This document shows positions 46,036-56,147 of a stretch of 64,000 bases of DNA, piece after piece. The stretch spans positions 3,162,001-3,226,000 of the forward strand of contig NZ_CP071503.1 of NCBI RefSeq assembly GCF_017354945.1. The letters are read 5' to 3'. The stretch is from Shewanella avicenniae (GTDB lineage: Bacteria; Pseudomonadota; Gammaproteobacteria; Enterobacterales; Shewanellaceae). Every line of letters begins with the position of its first letter. The first letter of the stretch is position 1. The notes under the pieces were generated by a model. That model had not been told where the DNA came from and did no database searches. It saw only the letters and a list, made by a program, of their open reading frames with translations. The position numbers and the translations under genes were made by a program.

Positions 46036-46518
46036 TCAGTACTTTTTCATTAGGCTAATGAAACGGTATTTCAGTCCCTTTTCGCTTTCGCCTAAGGTTT
46101 CGCTTTCAAGCTGCCAACTGCCGTCATCCCACTCGGGGAAGGTAGTATCACCAGCGACCTCGAGATCGATTTCAGTCAAATAAAGCCGCTGAGCTAACGG
46201 TAATGCTTCACGATAGAGCTGGCCACCACCAATCACCACCACTTCCTCTACCTGCCCCGCAGCTAACAGAGCGTCTTGCAGAGAGGCCACCAGCGTAATG
46301 CCATCGGCGTGGTAATCTTGTTGGCGACTAACAACAATATTGCAGCGCCCCGGCAGCGGACGACCGATCGACTCAAAAGTTCTGCGCCCCATAATTACCG
46401 GCTTGCCGAGCGTCATCGCTTTAAAATGGCGTAAATCATCGGGAAGATGCCATGGCATTTGGTTGTCTTTACCAATGACTCGGTTATGCGCCATGGCGGC
46501 AATCATCGCGATATGCAT
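46036..46518 (-). CDS. folA: Dihydrofolate reductase
   Basis: Reduces dihydrofolate to tetrahydrofolate with NADPH. The 160-residue protein aligns with E. coli FolA: MIAAMAHNRVIGKDNQMPWHLPDDL at the start (Trp22, catalytic Asp27), GRRTFESIGRPLPGR near 44, and VIGGGQLYREAL near 93. It is the last gene of a minus-strand run after cgtA, yjjP and yjjB, 12 nt from yjjB, and ends at a probable terminator. It is the trimethoprim target in other bacteria; no resistance-type change can be judged from sequence alone. Confidence 0.96.
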   Translation of the reverse strand: MHIAMIAAMAHNRVIGKDNQMPWHLPDDLRHFKAMTLGKPVIMGRRTFESIGRPLPGRCNIVVSRQQDYHADGITLVASLQDALLAAGQVEEVVVIGGGQLYREALPLAQRLYLTEIDLEVAGDTTFPEWDDGSWQLESETLGESEKGLKYRFISLMKKY

Positions 46519-46530
46519 CGTCTATTCCTA

Positions 46531-46998
46531 TTAAATAATCGGACGCGTACGGTAATACACAAGCGCTGGCATTGCCAACCCTACCGATAACGCTCCCAAT
46601 ATAAATATCGTTTTTAAGCCGTTAGTGACTGCACTATTGAGCAACTCAGGCTGCAGCGACTGACTCGCCGTTAATTTCACTATAGCAATGACGGTATTAA
46701 ACGCATAGGAACCGGGGATCATCGGAATGATCGCCGCAACGGCATACAGCAATGGCGGCGCTAAATGACGCTTCGCAAACGCGATGGTAATCACGCCGAT
46801 AATGGCCGCGGCGACAAATGTCGCCCATTCAATAGGTAAACCGTAACGCAACATCAAGGTTCTGGCGCAGTGACCGGTTGCCCCGGCTAACGCACAAAAC
46901 ACTAAAAAACGCTTCGGCACGTTGAAGAGCATCGCAAAGCCAATGGCGGGGATTGCCGAAAAAAACGCATCATTGAGCAACAGCAGCACTAACTCCAT
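46531..46998 (-). CDS. yjjB: YjjB-like subunit of a threonine/serine or succinate exporter
   Basis: A 155-residue integral membrane protein with four to five hydrophobic helices, matching the small ThrE_2/DUF3815 half of the ThrE exporter family. Key segments are FNVPKRFLVFCALAGATGH near residue 25 and IPMIPGSYAFNTV near 91. In E. coli the YjjP-YjjB pair acts in succinate export; in actinobacteria the fused form exports threonine. The ATG shares one base with the yjjP stop (TAATG), so the two subunits are translationally coupled. Confidence 0.9.
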   Translation of the reverse strand: MELVLLLLNDAFFSAIPAIGFAMLFNVPKRFLVFCALAGATGHCARTLMLRYGLPIEWATFVAAAIIGVITIAFAKRHLAPPLLYAVAAIIPMIPGSYAFNTVIAIVKLTASQSLQPELLNSAVTNGLKTIFILGALSVGLAMPALVYYRTRPII

Positions 46999-47756
46999 TA
47001 CAACAAGCCTCCGAGCTGCATCGCGATGGTAATCCCAATCACTGACGAAACCGTCATCAGCGTTGCCTGTCCCCAGCGGGAAACACCCACGTTCATATGA
47101 CCTTTGACCATATCTGAAATAGCATTAATCATTGGAAAGCCGGGCACCAACATCAACACAGCTGCCGCCATTGACAGCTGAGGCGTATCGGTTATTGGTT
47201 CAAGGTAGCCTACCTGTGCGACCAGCGTGGTAATAAAGGCGGTGACGGCAAAATTGATCAGTACGTTGAAATGGCGCGCAGCCAAATGCAGCCGCACAAA
47301 CATGCCACAAGCAGACGCCAGAAACGTAATCAAACAAGCGACGAGATCACCACCCGAAAGGTGACAAAAGCTAGCGCAGGACAGCGCAATAACCGGGATA
47401 ACAACAGCGCGAGGATAGGTTCGAGGGTGAATGCGGGCCAATCGCTTACGGACTTCATTTGGCCCGTATAGGCCCTTCTCGGCCAGCAAACAGATGCGTT
47501 GTAATTCGCAAACCACGGCCATATTAATGCCGTGTTCGCGAATTCGCCGCGTGGTGGTGACACAGCGCCCATGCACTAGGCTGGTCATCACCAAGGCGTT
47601 AGATGAAATGGAAAGTTCAACACTGGCAAGCCCGAGCGCACGACCTAATCGTTGGCTGATCTCTTCAACCAGATCCGATTCGGCGCCGTAGGCTAATAAT
47701 AACTGTGCGGCCCGGACAACCTGCCGGGTGATATCATTTTGGGTATCAGCGTACAC
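46998..47756 (-). CDS. yjjP: YjjP-like subunit of a threonine/serine or succinate exporter
   Basis: The 252-residue ThrE (PF06738-type) subunit. The N-terminal cytoplasmic part contains the family motif LLLAYGAESDLVEEI near residue 19 and VHGRCVTTTRRI near 58, followed by five hydrophobic segments, with PGFPMINAISDMV near 206. It pairs with the overlapping yjjB. The start is a GTG with only a weak ribosome site; an in-frame stop lies three codons upstream, which leaves little alternative. It begins 26 nt after cgtA, so expression with the ribosomal operon is likely. Confidence 0.88.
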   Translation of the reverse strand: MYADTQNDITRQVVRAAQLLLAYGAESDLVEEISQRLGRALGLASVELSISSNALVMTSLVHGRCVTTTRRIREHGINMAVVCELQRICLLAEKGLYGPNEVRKRLARIHPRTYPRAVVIPVIALSCASFCHLSGGDLVACLITFLASACGMFVRLHLAARHFNVLINFAVTAFITTLVAQVGYLEPITDTPQLSMAAAVLMLVPGFPMINAISDMVKGHMNVGVSRWGQATLMTVSSVIGITIAMQLGGLL

Positions 47757-47782
47757 AGGACGTCAGGCTCTCACTTTAGCTA

Positions 47783-48964
<1,182 letters not shown>

Positions 48965-49021
48965 CTACAGATGGACAAATTATACAGTTTCCACACTATT
49001 GCTGCCAAAATAACCAACATA

Positions 49022-49050
49022 CAAAACAAAAGCCCCACCAATGGCGGGGC
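49022..49050 (-). terminator. Hairpin terminator after rpmA
   Basis: GCCCCACCA / TGGCGGGGC, a 9-bp stem with one A-C mismatch at 49032-49050, followed on the minus strand by TTTTGTTTTG. It lies 24 nt after the rpmA stop and may attenuate read-through into cgtA. Confidence 0.75.
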
Positions 49051-49073
49051 TTATATACTGCAGGAACTAAACC

Positions 49074-49331
<258 letters not shown>

Positions 49332-49344
49332 TCAGACTCCTAAA

Positions 49345-49656
49345 TTAAGCGTTGATAGCAGTGATTTTAACTTCAGTGAACCACTGGCGATGACCAGTTT
49401 TCTTTTCGTGATGCTTACGACGGCTAAACTTCTGGATAGTCACCTTTTCACCACGACCATGGCTAACTACAGTAGCAACCACTTTGCCGCCTTCAACTAA
49501 AGGGGTACCAACTTTAACGTCTTCACCATTTGCAACCAGCAGAACTTGATCAAATTCAACAGTTTCACCAGTAGCAACTTCGATTTTTTCTAAGCGAACA
49601 GTGTGACCTTCAGCAACACGGTGTTGCTTACCACCACTTTGAAAAACAGCGTACAT
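49345..49656 (-). CDS. rplU: 50S ribosomal protein L21
   Basis: A 103-residue 23S rRNA-binding ribosomal protein. It begins [14 protein letters not shown] and ends with the signature [19 protein letters not shown]. It is the first gene of the rplU-rpmA operon, with a good promoter 80-110 nt upstream (49738-49766), and is divergent from ispB, as in E. coli. Confidence 0.98.
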   Translation of the reverse strand: MYAVFQSGGKQHRVAEGHTVRLEKIEVATGETVEFDQVLLVANGEDVKVGTPLVEGGKVVATVVSHGRGEKVTIQKFSRRKHHEKKTGHRQWFTEVKITAINA

Positions 49657-49737
49657 AGCTATTTTACTCCGAAATTCTTAGCACTCAGGATGTAATAACG
49701 CTGAGCGCCACAAAAACTTTAATGACAATGGGCGCGG

Positions 49738-49766
49738 ATTCTACGCGAAGAATCCAACACTGGCAA
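49738..49766 (-). promoter_or_regulatory. sigma70 promoter of rplU-rpmA
   Basis: Minus-strand TTGCCA (-35, plus 49761-49766), a 17-nt spacer and TAGAAT (-10, plus 49738-49743), followed by a GC-rich discriminator (CCGCGCCC) typical of growth-rate-controlled promoters. The leader of about 75 nt contains a CTCAG/CTGAG hairpin around 49683-49705. Confidence 0.65.
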
Positions 49767-49923
49767 GCCCTAATTGGTACCGAGATAAAAAAGAGCAGTT
49801 TATTACACACATCCTTAGCTTAAGTACTGTCTTAACAGTCAATTTTAGGTAAAATCCTGCCGCAGTAGTATCTCAACTCAAGCAAAACGGGGGAGTCGCA
49901 TCCCCGTAAAATCTAGGTCGAAT

Positions 49924-50895
49924 ATGGATTTAACCGCAATACGTCAGTTAGCCGATACTGACATGCAAGCAGTCAACCAACTGATTTATAAACAACTAGA
50001 ATCAGACGTTGCGTTGATCAACCAACTGGGCTTCTACATTATTAATGGCGGCGGCAAGCGCTTACGTCCTTTATTGTCGGTACTTGCAGCCCGTGCAGTT
50101 AATTATAACGGTGGCGACCACGTTAAGTTAGCGGCAATCGTAGAATTTATTCATACGGCGTCCTTACTGCATGATGACGTGGTGGATGAATCAACCCTGC
50201 GTCGCGGTCGTGAAACAGCTAACGCCCTGTTTGGGAATAGTGCGAGTGTATTGGTCGGTGACTTCCTCTATACCCGCGCGTTTCAGATGATGACAGAATT
50301 GGAATCAATGAAAGTACTGCGTGTATTGGCGGATACCACCAATATTCTGGCGGAAGGGGAAGTATTGCAGTTAATGAACTGTAATGACCCTGACACGAAA
50401 GAAGAAACCTACATGCGTGTCATTTATTGTAAAACAGCCAAATTGTTTGAAGCAGCTACTCAGCTCGCTGCGGTAGTCGCAGGTTGTGATAAGCACATAG
50501 AACAAGCGATGGCGGATTACGGTAAATACTTAGGTACTGCGTTCCAATTGATTGATGACCTACTTGATTACACTGCCGACCCTGAAGAGTTAGGTAAAAA
50601 TATCGGTGACGACTTGGCTGAAGGCAAACCTACTCTGCCATTGATTTATGCCATTTCAAACGGCGATGACACGGCCAAGCAGATCATTCGCGCCGCGGTT
50701 GAACAAGGCGATGGCACTGAGCATATCGCCACTATCGTTGAAGCACTGAATACCTGTGGTGCACTCGACTACACCTATCAAAGAGCGGTTGAAGAGTCAG
50801 AAAAGGCCATCGCAGCCCTAGCCCCTATTGCCGAAGGTGAAATTAAACAGGCGCTCATTAGCCTAGCGAAAATCGCGGTATCAAGAACACACTAG
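49924..50895 (+). CDS. ispB: Octaprenyl diphosphate synthase
   Basis: Makes the octaprenyl side chain of ubiquinone and menaquinone from farnesyl diphosphate and IPP. The 323-residue trans-prenyltransferase has the first aspartate-rich motif HDDVVDESTLRRGR near residue 84 and the second, QLIDDLLDY, near 209, with GGGKRLRP near 43. It is monocistronic, divergent from rplU, and ends at a bidirectional terminator. The ribosome site is weak (GGTCGAAT). Confidence 0.96.
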   Translation: MDLTAIRQLADTDMQAVNQLIYKQLESDVALINQLGFYIINGGGKRLRPLLSVLAARAVNYNGGDHVKLAAIVEFIHTASLLHDDVVDESTLRRGRETANALFGNSASVLVGDFLYTRAFQMMTELESMKVLRVLADTTNILAEGEVLQLMNCNDPDTKEETYMRVIYCKTAKLFEAATQLAAVVAGCDKHIEQAMADYGKYLGTAFQLIDDLLDYTADPEELGKNIGDDLAEGKPTLPLIYAISNGDDTAKQIIRAAVEQGDGTEHIATIVEALNTCGALDYTYQRAVEESEKAIAALAPIAEGEIKQALISLAKIAVSRTH

Positions 50896-50937
50896 ATACC
50901 GACAACGCCGTTAACAGCAGTTCAGCAAACAGACATG

Positions 50938-50972
50938 AAAAAAGCGGAGCATATTTATTGGCTCCGCTTTTT
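50938..50972. terminator. Bidirectional terminator between ispB and mdh
   Basis: AGCGGAGC / GCTCCGCT stem with a 10-nt loop, with an A-run on one side and a T-run on the other. It serves both the convergent ispB and mdh transcripts. Confidence 0.9.
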
Positions 50973-50990
50973 GATGCAATCACACTCGTG

Positions 50991-51926
50991 TTATTTAACG
51001 AACTCAACACCCAGCTGAATATCGGCGTTTAGAGTATCGAGCATACTGTCGCGTGCTTGCGCTTCAAATGCGCTAACGTCACCGTAAGGCAGTACTTGCT
51101 CAATACCATTTTTACCGAGCAATACCGGTTGGGCGAAGAAGGTTGCATGTTCGCTGCCGCCATCAACATAGGCGCATTCAACAACATTCGCTTCACCAAG
51201 CAGACCACGCACCAACGACAGACCAAAGCGACAAGCCGCTTGCCCCATCGACAACGTGGCACTACCGCCACCGGCCTTGGCTTCAACTACTTCAGTACCC
51301 GCGTTTTGAATACGTTTAGTGAGTGAGGCAACTTCATCATCGCTGAAGCTCACACCTTCAACTTGCGACAGTAACGGCAGAATAGTCACACCGCTGTGAC
51401 CGCCAATGACGTTAATTTTAACGTCAGCAACGTTCAGCCCTTTAAGTTCAGCAATAAAGGTTTCAGAACGAATCACGTCTAAGGTCGTGACACCGAACAA
51501 GCGATTTTTGTCGTAAACACCGGCCTTTTTCAACACTTCAGCCGCGATAGCAACAGTCGTGTTAACTGGGTTGGTGATAATACCAATCAAGGCTTTCGGG
51601 CAGGTTGCAGCAACTTTTTCAATCAAGTTACGCACAATACCCGCGTTGATATTGAACAGATCAGAGCGATCCATTCCGGGTTTACGCGCTACACCCGCAG
51701 AAATTAACACTACATCTGCACCAACGAGCGCTGGTGAAGGATCTTCTCCGGAAAATCCTTTTATTTCTACGGCTGTAGGGATGTGGCTTAAATCAACCGC
51801 AACACCTGGGGTAACAGGGGCAATATCATACAACGACAGCTGAGAACCTGCAGGTAATTGGGTCTTCAGCAAAAGTGCAAGAGCCTGGCCAATACCACCA
51901 GCAGCACCAAGTACGGCAACTTTCAT
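50991..51926 (-). CDS. mdh: Malate dehydrogenase
   Basis: NAD-dependent TCA-cycle enzyme interconverting malate and oxaloacetate. The 311-residue protein has [11 protein letters not shown] at residues 7-17, substrate-binding Arg81 and Arg87 ([12 protein letters not shown]), catalytic Asp150 and Arg153 ([11 protein letters not shown]), and the proton acceptor His177 (GGHSGVT), at E. coli numbering. Divergent from argR, an arrangement also found in E. coli and other gammaproteobacteria. A possible promoter is at 51988-52015. Confidence 0.97.
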   Translation of the reverse strand: MKVAVLGAAGGIGQALALLLKTQLPAGSQLSLYDIAPVTPGVAVDLSHIPTAVEIKGFSGEDPSPALVGADVVLISAGVARKPGMDRSDLFNINAGIVRNLIEKVAATCPKALIGIITNPVNTTVAIAAEVLKKAGVYDKNRLFGVTTLDVIRSETFIAELKGLNVADVKINVIGGHSGVTILPLLSQVEGVSFSDDEVASLTKRIQNAGTEVVEAKAGGGSATLSMGQAACRFGLSLVRGLLGEANVVECAYVDGGSEHATFFAQPVLLGKNGIEQVLPYGDVSAFEAQARDSMLDTLNADIQLGVEFVK

Positions 51927-51987
51927 AGTCTTACTCCGTCAATCATCGGACTTTTTGTGATGTAGATCCAACTTTAGTGTGAAGTGA

Positions 51988-52015
51988 ATTTAAGTCATGA
52001 TCACAAAAGCTGCAA
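51988..52015 (-). promoter_or_regulatory. Putative promoter of mdh
   Basis: Minus-strand TTGCAG (-35) and TTAAAT (-10) with a 16-nt spacer, about 62 nt upstream of the mdh start. TGTGATCATGAC within the spacer resembles a CRP half-site but is not a full palindrome. Confidence 0.35.
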
Positions 52016-52104
52016 TTATCCCTTAGTCATAGGGTTAGGTACTAGTTTGAAAGGGGATTTAAAAGTTTCAAATCTCTATGTCTATAAATGCTTACAGTTA
52101 AACA

Positions 52105-52139
52105 TGCATTATTATTCACTCAATCTGACTATTTGTTGA
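52105..52139 (+). promoter_or_regulatory. argR: Putative tandem ARG boxes upstream of argR
   Basis: TGCATTATTATTCA at 52105-52118 matches the ARG-box core TGAATnnnnATTCA at nine of ten fixed positions. A second, weaker copy (TGACTATTTGTTGA, seven of ten) starts exactly 21 nt later, the spacing of paired 18-bp boxes with a 3-bp gap. The second copy overlaps a TTGACA -35 element at 52136-52141. This fits autorepression of argR by the ArgR hexamer. Confidence 0.5.
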
Positions 52140-52201
52140 CAAAAATTTGAAATATATGCAGCATTAACCTGTCTAAATGAATACCTGGAATAGATAACTT
52201 A

Positions 52202-52672
52202 ATGAAAACAGCAAAAAGCCAGGATGATCTGATCAAGACATTCAAAGCACTTTTAAAAGAAGAGCGATTTGGCTCTCAAGGGGAAATTGTCAGCGCACTG
52301 CAGACTGAAGGGTTTAACAACATTAATCAGTCTAAAGTATCGCGCATGCTCAGCAAATTTGGCGCGGTGAGAACCCGCAACGCCAAGCAAGAGATGGTGT
52401 ATTGCTTACCGGCTGAGCTTGGTGTGCCAACGGCAGGTAGTCCGCTGAAAAACTTGGTACTGGATGTTGACCACAATCAGGCGATGATTGTGGTGAGAAC
52501 CAGTCCCGGCGCGGCGCAGCTGATCGCGCGCTTACTGGATTCTATCGGTAAGCCGGAAGGTATTTTGGGTACTATCGCTGGGGACGATACTATTTTTATC
52601 TGTCCATCAAACATTAAACAGATCGATGACACCTTAGAAACCGTCAAATCGCTGTTTAATTACTGCGAATAA
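52202..52672 (+). CDS. argR: Arginine repressor
   Basis: A 156-residue arginine-dependent hexameric repressor. The N-terminal winged helix-turn-helix (residues 1-75) includes [15 protein letters not shown] and [19 protein letters not shown]. The C-terminal hexamerisation and arginine-binding domain includes [17 protein letters not shown] near 97-113 and [13 protein letters not shown] near 119-131, with the conserved GTIAGDDT. It is divergent from mdh, with probable operators in front of it, and is followed by a bidirectional terminator. Confidence 0.96.
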   Translation: MKTAKSQDDLIKTFKALLKEERFGSQGEIVSALQTEGFNNINQSKVSRMLSKFGAVRTRNAKQEMVYCLPAELGVPTAGSPLKNLVLDVDHNQAMIVVRTSPGAAQLIARLLDSIGKPEGILGTIAGDDTIFICPSNIKQIDDTLETVKSLFNYCE

Positions 52673-52690
52673 GCTGACCCACGTTGGAAG

Positions 52691-52724
52691 CAAAACAGGC
52701 ACCCATGCGGTGCCTGTTGTTTTA
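52691..52724. terminator. Bidirectional terminator between argR and the Dyp gene
   Basis: ACAGGCACC / GGTGCCTGT, a 9-bp perfect stem with a 5-nt loop, followed by TGTTTTAT on the plus strand and TTTTG on the minus strand. It serves argR and the convergent peroxidase gene. Confidence 0.85.
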
Positions 52725-52741
52725 TCTGTCATCGATAGCGA

Positions 52742-53677
52742 TTAATCGTCATATTGAAGCATAAAATCCAAAGATGGTGCAAAGAAGGATGAACCGCTCA
52801 TCGCTTGAGTAAAATGCAGCATATGGTCGTGATGCCCCGCACCGTCGCCATGAATCATACTGGCCAACATCTTTTCAAAGTGTTCAGGGGTGCGGCAAGT
52901 CGAAATGAACATCAACCCCTGCTGTTTTAAACCACCAAACGGCATACTTTGACGCAGAATCTCCATAGACTCACCATTTTCATCTTTAAGATTGACGCGT
53001 TTAATATGGCTGGTCAGCGGCTTATCTTCAGATTCATACTCAATGTTATCTTGCTTAGTACGGCCGATAATATCTTCCTGTTTTTTCATCGGTAAGCGTT
53101 GCCACTTCTTCATGTTGTGCGCATATTTCTGCACATGAATGTAGCTGCCACCGCGAAATGGGTGGTCTTCATCGCCAACTAACGCGACTTTTTGACGATT
53201 ACGCCCTTTAGGGTTCTCTGTGCCATCGACAAACCCCGTCAGGTCGCGATTATCCATGTAGCGAAAACCGCGCTCTTCTTCTTGCAGTTCAGCGAGATCG
53301 TCCAGCATGTCATACACCTCATTGGCCACAAGATGCAGAATATCTAGTCGATCGCAACGAAGGTGGATGAACAGATCATACTCAAGCGCTGGCGCATCTC
53401 GATTCCCCTCTGCCATTGCTGGAAATGGGCGCAACAAGTGTGGTCGGCCATCTGGATACAAGCTATCCCAATAGTTAGCTCCTACAGCAACAAACCCGTT
53501 AAAGGCACTATCAGCATACTGATCTGATAACTCATAAATGTGCTGGGCGATGCTCGCTAAGCAAGGCCGCATCTGCACCTCAGCACCTTCTACGGCATTA
53601 AACATCAAATAGATGCTATGTAGATTACCTTCGGCACAAATTCCCAACTGTTCACGTGGCATATCGATAATATCCAT
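52742..53677 (-). CDS. Dyp-type peroxidase (YfeX-like)
   Basis: A 311-residue heme peroxidase of the dye-decolourising family. The distal-side motif GFVDGTENP is near residue 149 (catalytic Asp), GGSYIHVQKYAH near 176, GRTKQDNIE near 206, and LFISTCRTPEHFEKML-type segment LMFISTCRTPEHF near 264. There is no signal peptide, so it is cytoplasmic and closer to the YfeX group than to exported EfeB. The ATG at 53677 is chosen over the TTG immediately upstream. Monocistronic; no encapsulin gene lies next to it. Confidence 0.92.
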   Translation of the reverse strand: MDIIDMPREQLGICAEGNLHSIYLMFNAVEGAEVQMRPCLASIAQHIYELSDQYADSAFNGFVAVGANYWDSLYPDGRPHLLRPFPAMAEGNRDAPALEYDLFIHLRCDRLDILHLVANEVYDMLDDLAELQEEERGFRYMDNRDLTGFVDGTENPKGRNRQKVALVGDEDHPFRGGSYIHVQKYAHNMKKWQRLPMKKQEDIIGRTKQDNIEYESEDKPLTSHIKRVNLKDENGESMEILRQSMPFGGLKQQGLMFISTCRTPEHFEKMLASMIHGDGAGHHDHMLHFTQAMSGSSFFAPSLDFMLQYDD

Positions 53678-53756
53678 CAAGATACCTTTTACTGCAGATG
53701 ATATTTACGCAACATTATCCGCTTATCTATTCAAATGTTAACGCGTTATTTTGTTA

Positions 53757-55466
53757 CTAATATCCGGAAACCTGTCCGTCTTTACGGCTTTCCGAAGCAC
53801 CGCGGTAAACGCCAGATTTGGCGTCGAAACCAATAGCTTGATAGCCACCAAATGCGCCCAGCGAGTCACGCATGACATGGCCTTTTTTCATTAATTCTCG
53901 GCGAGTTTCCATCGGGAAGCCCGATTCAAGGCTGACGTAGCCGCCGTCTTCCATCACCTCACCGGTTGGCTGAGTCGAGCCGGTATGTAATATTCGTGGT
54001 GCATCGCCAGCTTCCTGTAAATTCATACCAAAATCAATGATATTAATCATGATCTGGGCATGCATTTGCGGCTGGGTTGCCCCGCCCATAACACCAAAGC
54101 TCAGCCACGGCTTACCATCTTTGGTGACAAATGCGGGAATAATGGTGTGAAACGGCCGCTTTCCGGGAGCATAACTATTAAACCTGCCAGGGGTTAGATC
54201 AAATAACTGACCACGGTCTTGCAATACAAACCCTAAATCTGGCGGCGTCATGCCAGAGCCCATCCCACGGTAGTTACTTTGAATCAGCGACACCATATTG
54301 CCTTCTGCATCGGCAGTTGTGAGATAAACGGTATCGCCATGTAAAAGGTTGGGATTACCTGGTTCAACGCTTTTAGCCGCTTTGTTAAGATCGATTAACT
54401 TGGCACGTTCATAATTGTATTTTTCCGAAATCAACTGCTTTACGGGGATATCGTTAAAGGCAGGATCGCTGTAAAACTTAGCGCGGTCAGCAAACGCGAG
54501 CTTTTTCGCTTCAACAAACAGATGCACATATTCAGCACTTAATTGCCCCATCGCTTTTACATCGAACGGCTCCATGGTTTTGAGGATTTGCAGCGCTGCA
54601 ATACCTTGTCCGTTTGGCGGTAATTCCCACACGTCATAGCCACGATAGTTCGCAGAAACTGGCTTAACCCATTCGCTTTGATGGCTGGCAAGATCGTCAT
54701 AGCTAAGATATCCGCCCTGCGCCTTCATATACGCCGCGATACTCTTGGCAATATCACCTTTATAGAAGGCATCACGCCCCCCCTTAGCAACTTTTTCTAA
54801 GGTACTGGCTAATGCCGGATTTTTAAAAATCTCACCAGTTTTCGGCATAGCGCCATGGGGCATATAGGTTTCTTTGAAGCCGGGAAATTTACCCAACCGC
54901 TTAGCGCTCGCTTGCATGTAGTACGCAATCAATTCAGAGACAGGAAAACCATTACGCGCATAAGCGATAGTCGGCGCGAGGTTGTTTGCCATCGGCAATT
55001 TACCGAACTTATTATGCAGTTCAAACCAGCCATCAACCGCCCCGGGCACAGAAACGGGTAATGGACCAAAAGGCGGTAAGTATTCCAGCCCCATCTGCTG
55101 CAACATATCCAGTGTCAGCGATTTAGGACTACGACCAGACGCATTTAGCCCATACAGCTGCTTGTCCTTCGCACTCCACACTATCGCAAACAGATCGCCG
55201 CCCATCCCTGCACCAGTGGGTTCCACCAGCCCGAGCATCGCATCTGCTGCGATGGCTGCATCAACAGCGCTACCGCCCTGTTTTAATACATCGAGGGCGA
55301 CTTGTGTGGCTAAAGGTTGACTAGTTGCAGCCATGCCATGGGTCGCGTAAACCTCGGAACGACTGGCAAATTCAGCACCGGTAATTCGATCATAAGCAAA
55401 AGCATTGGCTACCACAGTTACAGAACCAATGAATACAGAACACATAATTGCGGGTAATAGGCGCAT
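53757..55466 (-). CDS. ggt: Gamma-glutamyltransferase
   Basis: Periplasmic N-terminal nucleophile hydrolase that cleaves glutathione and other gamma-glutamyl compounds. The 569-residue precursor has a signal peptide ending about residue 24 (VVANAFA), GGSAVDAAIAADAML near 65, GAGMGGDLFAIV near 86, and the autocatalytic cleavage site HGD|T near residue 375, where Thr becomes the nucleophile of the small subunit, followed by SNYRGMGSG. The ATG with GGAG 5 nt upstream is chosen over the GTG two codons earlier. Its neighbours show no operon partner. Confidence 0.93.
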   Translation of the reverse strand: MRLLPAIMCSVFIGSVTVVANAFAYDRITGAEFASRSEVYATHGMAATSQPLATQVALDVLKQGGSAVDAAIAADAMLGLVEPTGAGMGGDLFAIVWSAKDKQLYGLNASGRSPKSLTLDMLQQMGLEYLPPFGPLPVSVPGAVDGWFELHNKFGKLPMANNLAPTIAYARNGFPVSELIAYYMQASAKRLGKFPGFKETYMPHGAMPKTGEIFKNPALASTLEKVAKGGRDAFYKGDIAKSIAAYMKAQGGYLSYDDLASHQSEWVKPVSANYRGYDVWELPPNGQGIAALQILKTMEPFDVKAMGQLSAEYVHLFVEAKKLAFADRAKFYSDPAFNDIPVKQLISEKYNYERAKLIDLNKAAKSVEPGNPNLLHGDTVYLTTADAEGNMVSLIQSNYRGMGSGMTPPDLGFVLQDRGQLFDLTPGRFNSYAPGKRPFHTIIPAFVTKDGKPWLSFGVMGGATQPQMHAQIMINIIDFGMNLQEAGDAPRILHTGSTQPTGEVMEDGGYVSLESGFPMETRRELMKKGHVMRDSLGAFGGYQAIGFDAKSGVYRGASESRKDGQVSGY

Positions 55467-55472
55467 CAACAC

Positions 55473-55718
55473 TCCATCACATTATTTTTAGCTGTGTTTC
55501 GCCAATACCGATGACCGGCATTGGGGGTGAAATCGCGGATTGATTACGAAAAAGTAGCACAGATGTGAAGATTTGTTGATAACTGCGGCTGTAATAAAAC
55601 ATTTCAAAATGAACTAGCTAGTGCATTTCCGCCTTTATTCATCCTAATTTAGCCAAGACGTATGTAGAAACTGCACTACACTTTATGAACTGTGTGGATG
55701 GAATAAGGAGTTGCTTAG
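55473..55718. other. Divergent intergenic region, ggt / small membrane protein
   Basis: About 245 bases containing both promoters. A CCAAT-A-CCG / CGG-C-ATTGG imperfect inverted repeat lies at 55502-55525, within the ggt leader. No ORF or terminator is visible. Confidence 0.3.
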
Positions 55719-56126
55719 ATGGAACTAATCATTTTGTTGGCGGTATTACTGGTGTTGTATTTTGCATTTATGCAGATATTGGCTCCCAGCCCCAGAGTGA
55801 AAGCACAAAAATCGACTGCCAAAAGCCGTAATCCTTACCATGCTGTCAGTATTATGAGTGACAAGGAGTGTTGCAATGCTGCAGTGGAAATAGAAGGTAA
55901 ACGTTTCTTATCAGCAGATGCTCCTATTTTACCACTCAAACAATGCTCTGCGGCCACTTGCCGTTGTCGCTATGAGCATTTTGAAGACCGCCGGGTTGTG
56001 GGTAGCGATCGTCGTTTAGACTACGGCATCACACATGATCTTTACGGCGCCTTTGGTGAAGTCAATCGTCGCGACCGGCCGCAAGGTCGCCGAGCAACGG
56101 ATAAACACACCATCGAGCTGATATAA
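55719..56126 (+). CDS. Membrane-anchored cysteine- and arginine-rich protein
   Basis: A 135-residue protein with one N-terminal membrane helix (about residues 1-22, ELIILLAVLLVLYFAF) and a soluble, presumably cytoplasmic, domain. The domain has a Cys-Cys pair near 51, then LPLKQCSAATCRCRYEHFEDRRVVGSDRR near 72-100, in which CX4CXC and the doubled DRR motifs stand out. I recall similar CXCXYXHXXDRR sequences in hypothetical proteins of other proteobacteria, with no function known. The cysteines could bind metal. The ribosome site is AAGGAG. It is convergent with the GST gene. Confidence 0.75.
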   Translation: MELIILLAVLLVLYFAFMQILAPSPRVKAQKSTAKSRNPYHAVSIMSDKECCNAAVEIEGKRFLSADAPILPLKQCSAATCRCRYEHFEDRRVVGSDRRLDYGITHDLYGAFGEVNRRDRPQGRRATDKHTIELI

Positions 56127-56147
56127 CGTCATCGGCTAAGTGAATGA

